From positions 434,001-498,000 of the forward strand of contig JAMSLZ010000010.1 in NCBI GenBank assembly GCA_026027325.1: a DNA stretch of 64,000 nucleotides, read 5' to 3'. The position numbers and the translations under genes were made by a program. Each line of letters opens with the position of its first letter. Position 1 is the first letter of the stretch. The notes under the pieces are model-generated. The model saw only the letters and a list, made by a program, of their open reading frames with translations. It searched no databases and was not told the origin of the DNA. This DNA comes from Actinomucor elegans (taxonomy: Eukaryota; Mucoromycota; Mucoromycetes; Mucorales; Mucoraceae). Below are positions 10,258-22,309 of this stretch, one piece after another.

Positions 10258-11927
10258 ATGGTAACGCCTCTTAAACCACACGAAAACCGACTTTCTGAAG
10301 AAAGTGAGGTGTATTCTTTACGCGACGATGATCCACTTTCATTGCCATCTGAGACTCTGCTAAACGACCATACCACCAAAGAGCGTGTGATACAGCAGAA
10401 AAAAAGTATCGTGAAGTCCTCTGCTATCAACTTGTTTTGGATTCTTATGTGGTAAGGTTGATTGATAAGACTATACCATAAGCTCTAACTGTTTCAATAG
10501 GTATACCGTAAGTAATCTGGGTCAAAAGACCAGCATAAACATATTAAGCGACTGTTTTGTAGTTTGCAACTATATTATCAGTATATAACAAGTGGATGTT
10601 TTCAGCAGAACATTATGGATTTCAATATCCATTATTCGTTACCAGCGTCCATATGATTGTGCAATTCTTTTTCTCGGGTACATCCTTGCTTCTCGTACCT
10701 AAATTAAGGCCCAACAAAAGACCTTCTGTAGCGGATTATTTGTAAGAATCTTGGAAGGAAAAGATCTTACAAGCCTCTAAGTTCTTTTTTTGAGTTAGAT
10801 ATAAGGTATTACCTTGTGCATTGGCTACAAGTCTAGATATAGGCTTATCCAATTTATCCTTGAAAACTATTACTTTGTCGTTTTATAGTAAGTTTTTGCA
10901 TGTCTAGATAAATGCCTGAACGCTAACTGGGTAATAGCCATGTGTAAATCATCAACACTTGCTTTTGTATTATTATTCGCCTTTATCTTTAAGCTAGAAA
11001 AGCCAAGCTGGAAACTTATCCTTATCATCGTCATTATTTCTGCCGGTGTCGTGCTAATGGTATCGGATGAAACTGATTTCAATCTTGTAGGGTAATGTAT
11101 TATTCGCCTGAAAGCTTCTTTGCAGTTTGCTAACGACTCCAGTTTAGGTTCATTCAAGTGATGGCTGCTTCTGCATTTGGCGGCTTGCGTTGGTCTTTGA
11201 CAGAAGTGCTATTACGTAAAGAAAGCATGGGATTAACAAATCCCTTCGCATCCATCTTTTTTTTGGCACCCTTGCAAGCTATTATCTTGTTGGTTATTTC
11301 CGCTGGTGTTGAAGGTTTCATTACCATATTCAAAAGCGCATTCTTTATTTCAGTTGGTGAAGGATTACACACAGTAAGCTTTTGCAATCAGTTTAAATGT
11401 AGTAAATTAAATAGTATATACTCTAGATTGGTATCATTCTTGCTGGTGGTAGTCTGGCATTCTTCATGATCATGTCTGAGTTCTTTTTGATCAAGCGTAC
11501 TTCGGTAGTGACACTCAGTGTATGTGGTATTTTCAAAGAAGTAGCTACCATCTTTATCTCGTCGCTGGTGTTTGGTGATATCTTAACCATCATCAATATC
11601 ATTGGTTTGTGTATTACTCTGTTTGGTATTGGTCTGTATAACTGGCTCAAGCTCAAGATGATCACGGCAAAGGCACGTAAAGAAACGGCTGCTATTGAGG
11701 GCGAAGAGGAGCATCGCCGACTCACTGATCATGATCACCAAAGTGATAGTGACCAAGACAATGATGAATTTGATGAAGACTTTGACGATAGAAGAAACAC
11801 CTCGCATCATCTGTACAGTATGGTCGCTGAAAGTACACCTATCTTACTGATTGATGGAGGCATGACATCGTATAGAGATAGTAACGATTACACGCGTCGC
11901 TCACATGATCGATTCGAAATGCGATAG
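10258..11927 (+). CDS. SLC35C2-like nucleotide-sugar/triose-phosphate-type transporter
   Basis: Multi-pass Golgi/ER transporter of the drug/metabolite superfamily, closest in layout to SLC35C2. Exons: 10258-10451, 10501-10507, 10563-10741, 10799-10887, 10938-11091, 11148-11373, 11427-11927; 449 residues. The second exon is only 7 nt and supplies the junction W-Y-T; without it the frame stops at once. Signature stretches are SVYNKWMFSAEHYGFQYPL, SNLSLKTITLSFYTM, KSSTLAFVLLFA, FGGLRWSLTEVLLRK and SVCGIFKEV. About ten hydrophobic segments cover residues ~60-370. The N-terminal ~55 residues and the C-terminal ~80 residues (acidic, HDHQSDSDQDNDEFDED) face the cytosol by family topology. The substrate cannot be told from sequence. 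Confidence 0.9.
10501..10507 (+). other. Predicted 7-nt microexon in the SLC35C2-like gene
   Basis: The seven bases GTATACC lie between an acceptor ending CAATAG and a donor GTAAGT. They are needed to carry the frame from TG (Trp, first two bases) through Tyr and Thr into FATILSVYNKWMF, which matches the WY(T/F)F start of the first membrane segment in the family. Confidence 0.8.
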
Positions 11928-13112
11928 TATTATCTAGTATATGCTGTTTATAAATATAGACTTTTTACTATGCTTATATGTAATTTAAGGAAGAAAATTG
12001 TTTTATTGACTATATAAGCGCTATCGTAGTAGTGATCATTGAAATAATCGTCAATTAAATTTTTCGTTTTTTTTATTGCAAATTAGATGGTAATTAACTT
12101 ATCACAAAGCTATCTTTGACAGGGATTTATGCATTAATTCACTTTTCCCTAAACGGTATAATGGTCATTTCTTACATGATCAATTTGCTCGACAACCGTC
12201 AATTAGGTTTTTCTTGTATAAAGATTGTAGGGAAAAAGCAAAGAGCTTTGAAAGGCATATGGTAAAGCTGATTTGCAATCGTACTTCTAAAACGGCATGA
12301 TCATTACTACCTTTGTTTTTGAGAACCCTGTTGGCTAAGCGTTCTACTCAACGATTCTTAGTGTATATATCCAAATTGGATCGTATCCATTAATTCTGGG
12401 ATGCCCTACATCATCACTAAATATCGGGATCTCATTTAAATATTTAAACATTCTTGGTGCATACTCTCTCATTTTCATGCTCTTCTCTCTCTCATATATA
12501 TTTATATAATATATATTCTTATAAATCAAATCTTATTAAACTTATGAAGTCACATATCACAGAGTGGTGGGGACTCTCTCATATATATCTCATTCTTCAC
12601 TTTCTCTACAATATTTATCTGTTGTTAAATTTTCGTTTTGCTCTTTTCCAACAAACTGAAACTACTTGATGACGTGCTCGTTCCTTTACTTTTAATAAAG
12701 ATTTTCTTTAGGATGACATAGGTTATTGTAACCAGGCATGATGTGGTATGTAATAGAAGAACTATTAGCTTTTATGTGTCTTTGGCTGTTTATTTTAATG
12801 TGACTCCAAAAATCAAACAAAAATCCTGTGAGATTATGCATCGACTATACTAAATGACTTTCAATCCATTTCAGCTTTTTATTGATGGTATCAAGTATAC
12901 CCTATAGCTTTTAATTGAAAATACATCTCCATGTTCAATCTCCACTCGACTAATCAATCAAATTTCAGAGTTGCTGGCATAAACTGTCAGTTATGACTGC
13001 TTTTCATTAACACTTAATTTGGCAATTCAAAGCCTCCCGATTTCTATCCTAGATTTTGGACAGCCTACAATTTTACTTCTTCCCAGTATATCACTTTTTC
13101 ATTCGACACATA
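11928..13112. other. Intergenic region, no gene seen
   Basis: AT-rich spacer between the transporter and RRP15, both plus strand. It contains two copies of a CTCTCTCATATATAT stretch near 12484 and 12575. Short ORFs at 12344-12529 (-) and 12454-12669 (+) are compositionally like non-coding DNA. Confidence 0.5.
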
Positions 13113-14030
13113 ATGGCCGCTAAAAAACAAGTTAAAAAGCAGGTTGCGAATAAGCCAACAGTTCAAGCTAAACCTGCTGTCCGAAAATCACCAACAGCCA
13201 ACAAAATCGTTAAAAAACAGAAAACACAAAAAATAGAGACACTTGTTGAATCAGCTTCTGGCGAGAGCTCTGCCGAAGAAGAAGAATCAGACAAGGATCA
13301 AGAAGATATGGATATAGATCAAGCCATTTCCGATGAGGATGCTGATGTAGAAGACGCTGACGAAGAGGAAGACGATGAATTCGACGACGATGAAATGAAT
13401 ATTGAAGGTACTTTGCTATAAAAGTAAATCGAATCTCGACATGCTAAACTAAACAATGTGTTGATTAGGTGCCAAACAACCTAAGAAATATAGTTCTGAG
13501 GCATTTTCAGATGCCATGACCAAGATTTTGGCCAGTACATTAACAGGATCAGATAAAAGAGTAAGCTCGAGACTGGGTGACCTGTCAGTTCTATAACGTC
13601 TAAACATTTTTATTTAGCAACCTATTCTCGCAAGGTCAAAAGGCTTAGAGCGTAAATTAGAGGATGAAAAGTTGGATTATAAGGCTCGCAAGATCATGTC
13701 AGCTGAAAAGAAGGCACTGAAGGAAAAGGGCCGCGTCATTCCTGACTTTACCACCTTTGAATATGAAAAGAGATTAAGAAAGGTAGCTACACGAGGTGTT
13801 GTTAAGTTGTTCAATGCTATTCGTACACAGCAAAAAGTAACTGAGGTTGCTGTTCAGAGTGCAGCGGACACACGTAAAACTCTTGTAGCAATAGAGAAGG
13901 CCAAGAATGGTATAGTTTGCAGTTGTATTTGTACTTGTAGCAATTAGAGCACTGACCCTTTCTATCTTTTGTAGTGTCAACCATGTCAAAGTCCAGCTTT
14001 TTAGATCTATTAAAAACAGGAAAAAAATAG
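13113..14030 (+). CDS. RRP15: RRP15, 60S ribosome biogenesis factor
   Basis: Nucleolar protein needed for pre-60S maturation (27S pre-rRNA processing in yeast). Exons 13113-13407, 13469-13560, 13618-13909, 13975-14030; 244 residues, similar to yeast Rrp15. The N-terminal ~100 residues are a Lys-rich segment followed by a long Glu/Asp tract. The conserved core starts at FSDAMTKILASTL and continues through QPILARSKGLE, LDYKARKIMSAEKKALKEKGRV, and YEKRLRKVATRGVVKLFNAI, which is the family hallmark. The start at 13113 (taATGGCCGCT) is favoured over an upstream in-frame ATG at 13056, which would add a hydrophobic stretch foreign to the family. Confidence 0.95.
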
Positions 14031-15260
14031 TTGCATTCATTTACCCTTTGCTCAGCCTTGAACATACATCAAATAAATATTCTTATGTACTCATATAACT
14101 CATATGCATTCTTCTATACGAGAGATCGTTAAAGACCTCGATCTAATACCACAACTAACAAATGTTTCATGCTCAAAATGAGCAATTACATTTTAAAATG
14201 TTTAGATTTATTTGGAACCTTTTTTAATTACTGACTGATTGCCTTGGTTTAGAGATTACTTTAGCTGTCAAATAGGATGATCTTGAAATGCATATACAGT
14301 GCATAACTTCTGCTCCAAATATGGTATAAACGAAGCATTGTTTTGGCCTTTAAATTTTCTTTTATGAAACGGATCCACGGTAGAAAACGAAACTAATTTG
14401 CATTCAATAGATTGTTTTTTAATGGTTATACTTTTTCCTGTCTTAAATGGTTTTTTGAACGATGCAGTCTCATTTGAATAGAGAATTAAACGACGAAAGT
14501 GGAAAAAAAAGAGCACAAATAAAGTAGGATTTTTTAAATTCAGTTTCTACATAATGTCGTCCTTCGTATTGATACAAGAACCATTAATAAAATGTGTACA
14601 ATATTGAATTATTGATCTTACATAGTAAAATTACATTGCCTTTATTTAAGTTGTCATAGAAATTATAGGTATTTTATTCTCGATTAAATTAAATATTTTT
14701 ATACTATATAAATATATATATTTATAGCATATATAGCAGCTTATACCTTTGCATTGGCTTGGTGGATTTAATTCAAATAATGCCATCTATTCGAATTTTT
14801 ATAAAAACGAAAGTTCGATCATTCTTCCTCAGTTTTGATTGGATATCGGCTGCCAAATTGCTTTTTTTTGGCCGTTGCTAATTGGATCAAAGCTATTAGA
14901 AAGTGACTGAATTAATATTTCCTCCCAATCACCTAGAAAAATGCACTTGAGTCTTTATAGTCTATTAGACATTAAATCATTATTGTGTTTCTTGAAAAAA
15001 AAAATAAGGCGATACATAATTTGATTGCGCTTCTAACGAAATAAAAATTTCGCTGGACCTGCTGACAAAAGTGGGAGAATTATTCAAGTTGTTCAGATTT
15101 TCACTGAGATCAAAACCCCCTCTTAGTCGCTTACAGTAGCCGACGTCATCACAATCCAGTAACTCTAACTGTTTAGCTGAAAAATCGAAGTGCAAACTCC
15201 CCCACACTGAGTTTGTAGGGGATTTGTTTTTCACTTCTTTTATACGCATTTCAATAAATC
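14031..15260. other. Intergenic region, no gene seen
   Basis: AT-rich spacer between RRP15 and NDUFS4. Minus-strand ORFs at 14268-14516 and 14980-15249 lack family features. A CCAAT motif lies near 14924-14928. Confidence 0.5.
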
Positions 15261-15932
15261 ATGTCCTCCCCACTCGTCGCAAGAACAGCATTACTTGCTC
15301 GTTCCACCTTCACCAAGCCCGCTTTATTCAACACTGTTCGTTTCTCATCTTCTGATGTCAAAGATATTCAACATTTAGAAAAAGAACCTGTTCTCAGTGT
15401 CGAAAATCTTTCTGGAGCACCAGGTAAAAGAAAACAGTGACAGATCTCGAAGAAATCACGCATTTGACACACTATTATAGACGTTTTGTTGGATCGTCAA
15501 GTTCGCATCTTTAAGCCTACCCGTTCACCCACTCAGCAAGGCAAGAACGGTACCAGACTCTGGCGTATCGAATTCGATATCTTGGAAAACGGTAACCGTT
15601 GGGAAAACCCTCTTATGGGTTGGGCTTCCAGGTAACCTTTTGGATAAAAATGCATACGCTAGACAATGTCTCTAATATGATACATGTAGTTCTGATTATG
15701 AGCAAGCTTTGACAATGAAGTTTGTGTCCAAGGAAGATGCCATTCGATTTGCTGAAAAGCAAGGTAAAATAATATAATTCGAAAAGCTGAATGTGATAAT
15801 TAACCAGAGCATCAATGGATAGGCTGGCAATATTATGTTCAAGAGCCCAAGGTTTCTAAATTCGTCAAGAAGGCTTATGCCGATAACTACATCTATTCAC
15901 CTGGAAAGTTGAGAATGTTCAAGACTAAATAG
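15261..15932 (+). CDS. NDUFS4: Mitochondrial complex I accessory subunit NDUFS4 (18/21-kDa Fe-S protein)
   Basis: Nuclear-encoded NADH:ubiquinone oxidoreductase subunit that helps hold the N-module. Exons 15261-15423, 15481-15631, 15690-15763, 15823-15932; 165 residues. An Arg/Ser-rich N-terminus ([19 protein letters not shown]) looks like a mitochondrial presequence. The mature part carries the family blocks [40 protein letters not shown] and [18 protein letters not shown], and ends [12 protein letters not shown]. Its presence shows that this fungus keeps complex I. It converges with the Lon gene, with 69 bp between stop codons. Confidence 0.96.
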
Positions 15933-16001
15933 ATTGCTACTATATACTTTATTCATCATTAAAAAAAAAGACCAAAAAACATTGACAAAGGCTTTTGTTG
16001 G

Positions 16002-18872
16002 TTACAAATGACTCTCGTGTGGGTTATGTGTAAGTTGAGGTTGAACTAGAAAAGCAGACTCCAACACTTGCCAGATGTTCTTTGCATAGCAAAATTCAAT
16101 TTCACCTCTGACTGCTTCAGGAACATCTGTCTCAACATCCTTTTGATTTCTGACTGGAATCACCACCTTCCGAATACCAGCTCGATGGGCAGAGATAATT
16201 TTTTCTTTGATACCACCGACAGGTAAAACTTGGCCTCGAAGAGATATTTCACCTGTCATGGCAATAGTAGTGGATACGCATTTACCAGAATACAGTGAAA
16301 CCAGAGCGCATACCAATGTCACACCTTGAGAAAAATGTATCAGTGCCTATTTCATTTCAGTTATATAAACATGTGTACCTGCGCTGGGCCCATCTTTAGG
16401 GATTGAACCGCTGGGAAAGTGGATATGAATATCATCATATTCAGCCAGTTTTTCTCGAGCATGCGTTGTAAGTTTGAGAGCATAGGCATTGGATTTGACC
16501 CACGACAGAGCAAGCTTTGCAGATTCCTGAATCACAGTACCCAGAGAACCTGTCAAGTGAAGATTGCCATCACCTGGCATTTTGGATGCTTCTACAAATA
16601 AAATACCGCCATTACCGCTACTGGAGTAAGCTAAACCAGTTACTACACCAGGATAAGATTCACGCTCAGATACTTCCTTTTCATATTTGATATTCTGTAG
16701 CAAAAACCTTGTGAGAATGTATCATTAGACTTCTGTAGTACTTACGCCTAGGATCGTCTGGACATCTTGAACGCATATATTAGGGATGTATTCTTGTTCT
16801 TTTTTCTTTTCTCGAAGATCTGCTAATTCTACACATTTTGCCCGTACCACTGATGCTAACGTTCGCTCTAACGTACGAACACCACTTTCTCGAGTGTAAT
16901 TCTCGGCTATATACATAACCGCTTCATCTTCTATTCTGACATGGTGCAATTCCAAACCGTGTGCAAAGATTTGCTTGGGTACTAAATGGGTTTTGGCTAT
17001 ATGTAACTTTTCTTCAAATGTATATCCGTGTAATTCAATCACTTCCATACGATCCAATAATGGTTCAGGAATGCTATCAAGCGAATTTGCTGTAGCAATG
17101 AACAGTACATTGGATAAGTCGAATGGAACGTTAAGATAATGATCTGAGAAATTGCTATTTTGTTCGGGGTCCAAGACCTCTAAAAGAGCAGCAGCTGGGT
17201 CACCATAGTGAGAAGAATGGACCAGTTTGTCGATTTCATCAAGTAAAAATAAAGGGTTATTGACTTTACACTTTCTCAGCCCTTGTACAATGAGACCTGG
17301 CATAGCACCAACGTAAGTTCGGCGATGTCCTCTGTAACAAAAAGTTAATATGCTGGTTTTTGATACTATTTTGGACTCACCTCATATCGGCTTCATCTCT
17401 TACACCGCCTAACGAAATACGATGAAACTCTCTTGACATTGACTGAGCAATTGATCTTCCTAAAGAGGTTTTACCCACCCCAGGCTATATATACTCATGT
17501 TAAATTTTCTTTCATTAACTATATCATAGATCACTTACAGGGCCCACAAGACATAAGATAGGTGCTTTGAGATCACCTTTAATTTTGATGACAGACAAGT
17601 ACTCGATGATTCTTTTTTTGACATGATCCAAGCCAAAATGGTCCGCATCCAACTGCCGTTTTGAACGCTGAATATCCAAATGCTGTTGAGATTTGGTAGA
17701 CCAAGGCAAATCGGCCAGCCATTCTAAATAGTTGCGTGAAACAGCCCATTCAGAAGATGAAGGCTGAAGGCGCTTGAAGCGTTTAAGCTCACGTTGAGCA
17801 ACGATAACCACATCATTTGGCAAGTTGGCTTGCACGAGTCGTCGATGTAAATCAGCTAATTCGTCTTCTTCTTGTGGTTGTTGTGAAAGAGAAGGCTTTT
17901 TGGTAGACATAGCATCGTCTTTCAATTCGCCTTGGATGGCTTCCAACTACAACAGAAAATTAATCGTTATACTGCTAATCATCCAACTCACATCTATACC
18001 TGCTGTCTCAAGTAAAACTCGCGTTGCCTTTTACTCAATGTACCATCTATACCTGATCCAAAACTATCTTGAATCTGCAACACATGCAATTGACGCGTCA
18101 TGTACTCGCTAGCTTTCCGTAACCGATCTTCCAGTTGTACAGTGGACAGCATCAACAACCGCTCTTCAAACGTAGTCTCTATCAATGATACCAATAGGTC
18201 AGCCAAAGACGAGGCGGGCATTGTATCCACCACCTTGGCTAGCTGCTTCAATAAGGTGTCGGGTAGCTGCAGCTCGCGCATCTTGGTCACAAATATCTGA
18301 CTCAGTTCTTTAAACCGAACGATGACGGCTTTATCAGCCAAATACCTGTCATTATCGATGTCGTAGTGGGCATGAGCCACCCAGCAGCCGGGAAATGCCA
18401 TAGAGGGTGTATTCTGCGAGAACTTTGTCACCTTTAGCCGAGCTACGCCTTCTACAAACACGCCAAAGAGACTTTCGCCTGATCGCTGGACGCGTATAAT
18501 ACGAGCCAAGCAGCCATAATCCATGAGCCTATGTCGATCTCTCATCGATACTAAACCTCCTGTAGCATCACCTTTATCCTGATTGTGAGGCAAGATATCT
18601 ATTGGTAAAGGGACTTGAGGTGCTTGGGAGCCTACACTGTCACTCTCTGATTGGACCTGAGGACGAGACTCGAAATTAGGTTTTAAAGGTACACAGGCAA
18701 CGTAGATATCGTTTCTAGGCCGTTTGTTTGACGCGTTGACTTGCTGCCGAAAATAACTTTTGGCGAGTTCTGATGCTTGTTTGCCGCGAATTAAAAGGCG
18801 CAAGATTACACATGGCAAAAGAACTTTGTTTTCAAGAGGAACAACAATTACTTTTTCAGGATAGGCATTCAT
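16002..18872 (-). CDS. LONP2: Peroxisomal Lon protease (LONP2/Pln type) ending in SHL
   Basis: ATP-dependent serine protease of peroxisome matrix quality control. Exons 18872-18000, 17946-17539, 17484-17381, 17331-16746, 16694-16379, 16324-16002; 869 residues against about 850 for human LONP2. A Lon N-terminal substrate domain spans ~1-330. The AAA+ module has Walker A GPPGVGKTS (426-434) and Walker B LFLLDE (489-494). The protease domain has PKDGPSAG with catalytic Ser761 and GGIKEK with Lys804, the 43-residue spacing expected for the Lon Ser/Lys dyad. There is no mitochondrial presequence; the protein starts [13 protein letters not shown] and ends in the tripeptide SHL, a type 1 peroxisomal signal variant. 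The minus-strand Yrb30-like gene lies 363 bp upstream. Confidence 0.95.
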
Positions 18873-19235
18873 ATTAAAAGAGGGTTGATGCGAGAAAGAA
18901 GAAAGAAATTTAACGGATGTTCATCAAGCTATTAAGCTTATTTTTCTGTTATTGTGCAACATGTGAAATATCCACACTTCATTAGGCATCACGAGAACTT
19001 GCATTATAAGCTCTCTGCATGATGTTGGTCAGTTTGTAAGTGCATAAAATGCTTCCTGATATAACTAAAAGAGCATCATGATCTAATATGCAATTTATAT
19101 AATTGCGTTATTAAAAGGTGTCCTAAACCACTTCTGATATATCTATGCGTAAACATTTCACTTAGTGAGTGGGAAGGTTGCACATTGGTGTACTCAAACT
19201 CGGAAAAAATATAGCAACAAATAGGGTAAACGCGT
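18873..19235. other. Short intergenic region (Lon promoter side)
   Basis: 363 bp between the Lon start and the stop of the next minus-strand gene. AT-rich, no ORF, no element I can name with confidence. Confidence 0.5.
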
Positions 19236-20502
19236 TTATTTCATATATAAGCTGATCAATTCATCAGAAGCATAAAGATGATTCATTTGCTCTGTTATTT
19301 CTAACAAAGCCAGTTTGATAACACTCTCGAGTAAAAGCAAACTTAAATTTGAGCCTATAGATGAAACACTACTAGAAGATGATTTGATTTCTTTGTTTTC
19401 GTCCTCTTCCTCATTATCATCATCATTCTCTACAGACTCTTGATCAGACCATAAGCCCACAGCGTACCAATCAGACTCTTGTAACTCTTCTTTAACAATC
19501 TCCGGAGCGCTTTCCTTCACCTCTACTACGTGTTCGTCTGTTTCCTCTTCTGTTTTCACTTTAAGCTTTTTCGCCACCTTCAGTACCAATACAGGCGTTT
19601 TAGAGTCCTCAATGTTCAATAATTGTCCACTCTGGGTATAGTACATGCGTTCAATTTGACCTACATGCACCGTCAACTGCTGTTTAGCCTCGCCTTCATC
19701 ATGGTAAAGCCCATCATCTGTGTCCTCCACAATTTGTAAATGATAATCACGTTTCTCTTTTGTATGATCGTCCTTGATCACCAATTCAGCTTTATGAAGC
19801 TCTTCTTTCCATGTAAACGCGTCGGCGGATGCAGCACGTTGATTGGCTGCAAAAAGCGAGTACAGCTTAACAGTGAACACCGCATCCGAGCCGCCTCTCA
19901 AAATATCGGATGCTTGTACAAGTTTGCTTGGAGAAACTGCTGCTGCACCCGTCTTATTTTCGATGCTACGTAAAGAAAGATGTAGTGAGGGAATTGCTTC
20001 GTCGACGTTGGCCAAGAGGCGTCTCAATCGCAGCTTCACTTGGTCTGGATCCTGTATTTTCTCGACTTGTTCTGCGAACGCGTCCATATCCGATTTGAGA
20101 TCATTACACATCTCTAAAGCAGGTTCTAGGTCTCGATTACCATCTGCAACGGATCGAGCAATGATATCTATTGTAGGCTGCGTGTAGAATTGAATGTTAG
20201 CACATGGATCCGTGACAGGGCTATGTCTTTATTACCTTCAAGTTCTTGACCTTTAGATCGAGCTGACGTTGAAGAGTACGGATCTCTTTTGTATCAGGTT
20301 TGTTTTTGGGTAACTGGGTGGAGATATAAGAAGTAACATTACGCTATAGACAAGAAGATAGTGTCAATAACTGTATCATACTCGTAATATCCGATGATCA
20401 GCTTACGATAGCAGCATTTGTAGCATGGCTGAGCGCTATCCTCGATACAGTAGTGACAGTAGTCATAGCAAGTTTACCGAACAAATCTTCTATAGTGGAC
20501 AT
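19236..20502 (-). CDS. Yrb30-like RanGTP-binding protein (putative)
   Basis: Exons 20502-20407, 20343-20236, 20177-19236; 381 residues, all junctions in frame. The N-terminus has an amphipathic helical region (MSTIEDLFGKLAMTTVTTVSR), then long helical segments (RTLQRQLDLKVKNLKPTIDIIARSVADGN) resembling the fungal RanGTP-binding family typified by yeast Yrb30. That family binds Ran-GTP in the cytoplasm and affects nuclear transport. A predicted beta-rich segment at ~200-290 could be the Ran-contact region, and the C-terminus is strongly acidic (EEEDENKEIKS). The assignment rests on overall pattern, not on a diagnostic motif, so treat it as tentative; the gene model itself is solid. Confidence 0.6.
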
Positions 20503-22309
20503 TCTTTTTAGTTAATTTATTTCAGAGGTTTTAATGGAAGAACAAAGAAAGAAGTGAAATAACTGCGGGAAGCTTGACATAGAGACTTTTTAGTGACCGC
20601 ATGTGTGGTCGCACTAGTGTCGGTCCTACATTTGGTGGAATCATTACTACAGTAGACAGAGAAATAAGCATGAAAGCCAGAATCACCACGAAGTATCCTC
20701 TGTAATGATAGTATATATTCCTTTGTGGGCTTGCTTATCAGAATAAAATCTTTGTAATATATCTACACAGGATACAATTACCCGTTTTATTTGAGATAAA
20801 GTAGGAATAAGCCAACTCTTTAGTCTCATTGGTCAGCGGGACTGGAATCATCTGTCCACCGCCATACATACGCTCGAAGAATTTTGAAATTACAGATTTG
20901 CATCTAGATTTGGTTCTGTATCAAGAGAAAACCGACATAGACTTTTGAGGGGAGGATTAGGTCTACAACAAAAATGCGCTTTTTTATTTGAAGATTTTTC
21001 TATTACTACAAGTTAGAATAAACGGGTCCCAATAAACTCTGATGTTATTTTGTTTTAACGTTTCTAAAGAAAAATACATTCTTTTCACTTTTCAAGAACA
21101 TATACTATGCCAAAGCAAGCACTATTATCTACAACTTTTATTGGTAAACTGATTTGCAAAATCGTATTTACTCTCCTTTATTATGATATTTTTATTCTTG
21201 GGACATGAAATTCCAATTTCTAAACCTTGGAAATTTTACAGAATTGCACTGTAATAAAAATTAGCATGACACATTCTATCATTTCTAGATTATTTTTCTT
21301 ATTGATCTCGGCCGAATGTCGCATCTGATTAGTACTCCATGTTTAAAAAGAGCTATTGCATCTGACAGTGCCTCAGATCTGTTACAGCGCCTTTGTTACA
21401 TTCATTACTTTTTTGCATTTGTTAATTTATAAACATAGTCGAAAAATAATCTTTTGTTTTCTTTTAAATGCATCGACTTGGTGACTCTTACCCAAAGAAA
21501 TAAGTTAGTACTTTTTTTTTTTACTTGTTTTTATTTGGTTGTCACAGTAAAAAAAAAAGCATACTATACAGACTAATTTTTTTTTTGAGCGTCGTCGATG
21601 AATGCATACACGCCTGGCTAACTTGAAAAGTGCTTGCTAGCTAAGCTATAAAAATCGAAGGCAGGCAGAAATCTACAGAGATGCCAAAAAAGCCTCAGAT
21701 ACTTGTATACTTGATAACACGTTTTTGAATGAAACAAAGATTGAAAGTTCCTGTAATAACGATCGCGGTAGATATACTTTTGGCTACTTTATACATGATA
21801 TTAGTAGTACTGACATGGTATAATTGCATAAGCAAAAACATGATCAGGCAATCATGGATTTGACAAGCAATACAAGCATTCGAATGACGCTTGTGAAAGC
21901 AACTTGTGTAATAATAAAAAAGAGTATATCTTTGGTTACAATCAGTAAAAACGCTGTCACGGTTAGCTGCTTTGCTGTACGATTGACATTATGAATACAT
22001 CTTAATAATCCTGATACTTGATTCTATGAAATACAATAATGACGGGTGGTCCAATGGCGTCAAGATTCTTGTCTATTACAAGTAAAGTCAATCAAGTGTA
22101 ACCTCTTATCTATTCCTTGATCCGTGTATGATACACCAAACGGTAATCGATGTGCTTTTTTCTTCCCGTTTTATGCGAACCTTTTTTATCTTTCGGGTGA
22201 ACGGTGTTTCAAGCGAAAAAAGTGGCTCGAGCCTAATATAAAACGCATTGTTTTTTTTTCTTAGATTTTCCCTTTCCTTTCCCATTCATAACACGTTTCT
22301 CCTTTCTAT
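20503..22309. other. Divergent intergenic region
   Basis: 1.8 kb between the Yrb30-like gene (-) and the branching enzyme (+). No ORF above 60 codons is present. A TATAAAA box precedes the branching enzyme. A tRNA A-box-like string near 22048 lacks a matching B box and is not called. Confidence 0.5.
22237..22243 (+). promoter_or_regulatory. TATA box of the glycogen branching enzyme gene
   Basis: TATAAAA located 67-73 bp upstream of the ATG at 22310 and followed by a T-rich/pyrimidine leader. The sequence and spacing fit a strong, regulated fungal promoter. Confidence 0.6.

Noticed and set aside
22040..22095. tRNA-like segment: TGGTCCAATGG matches the tRNA A box, followed by a stem-like CTTG...CAAG
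   Set aside because: No B box of the GGTTCRANYCC type follows, the 7-bp acceptor stem has no partner, and the anticodon stem is only 4 bp.
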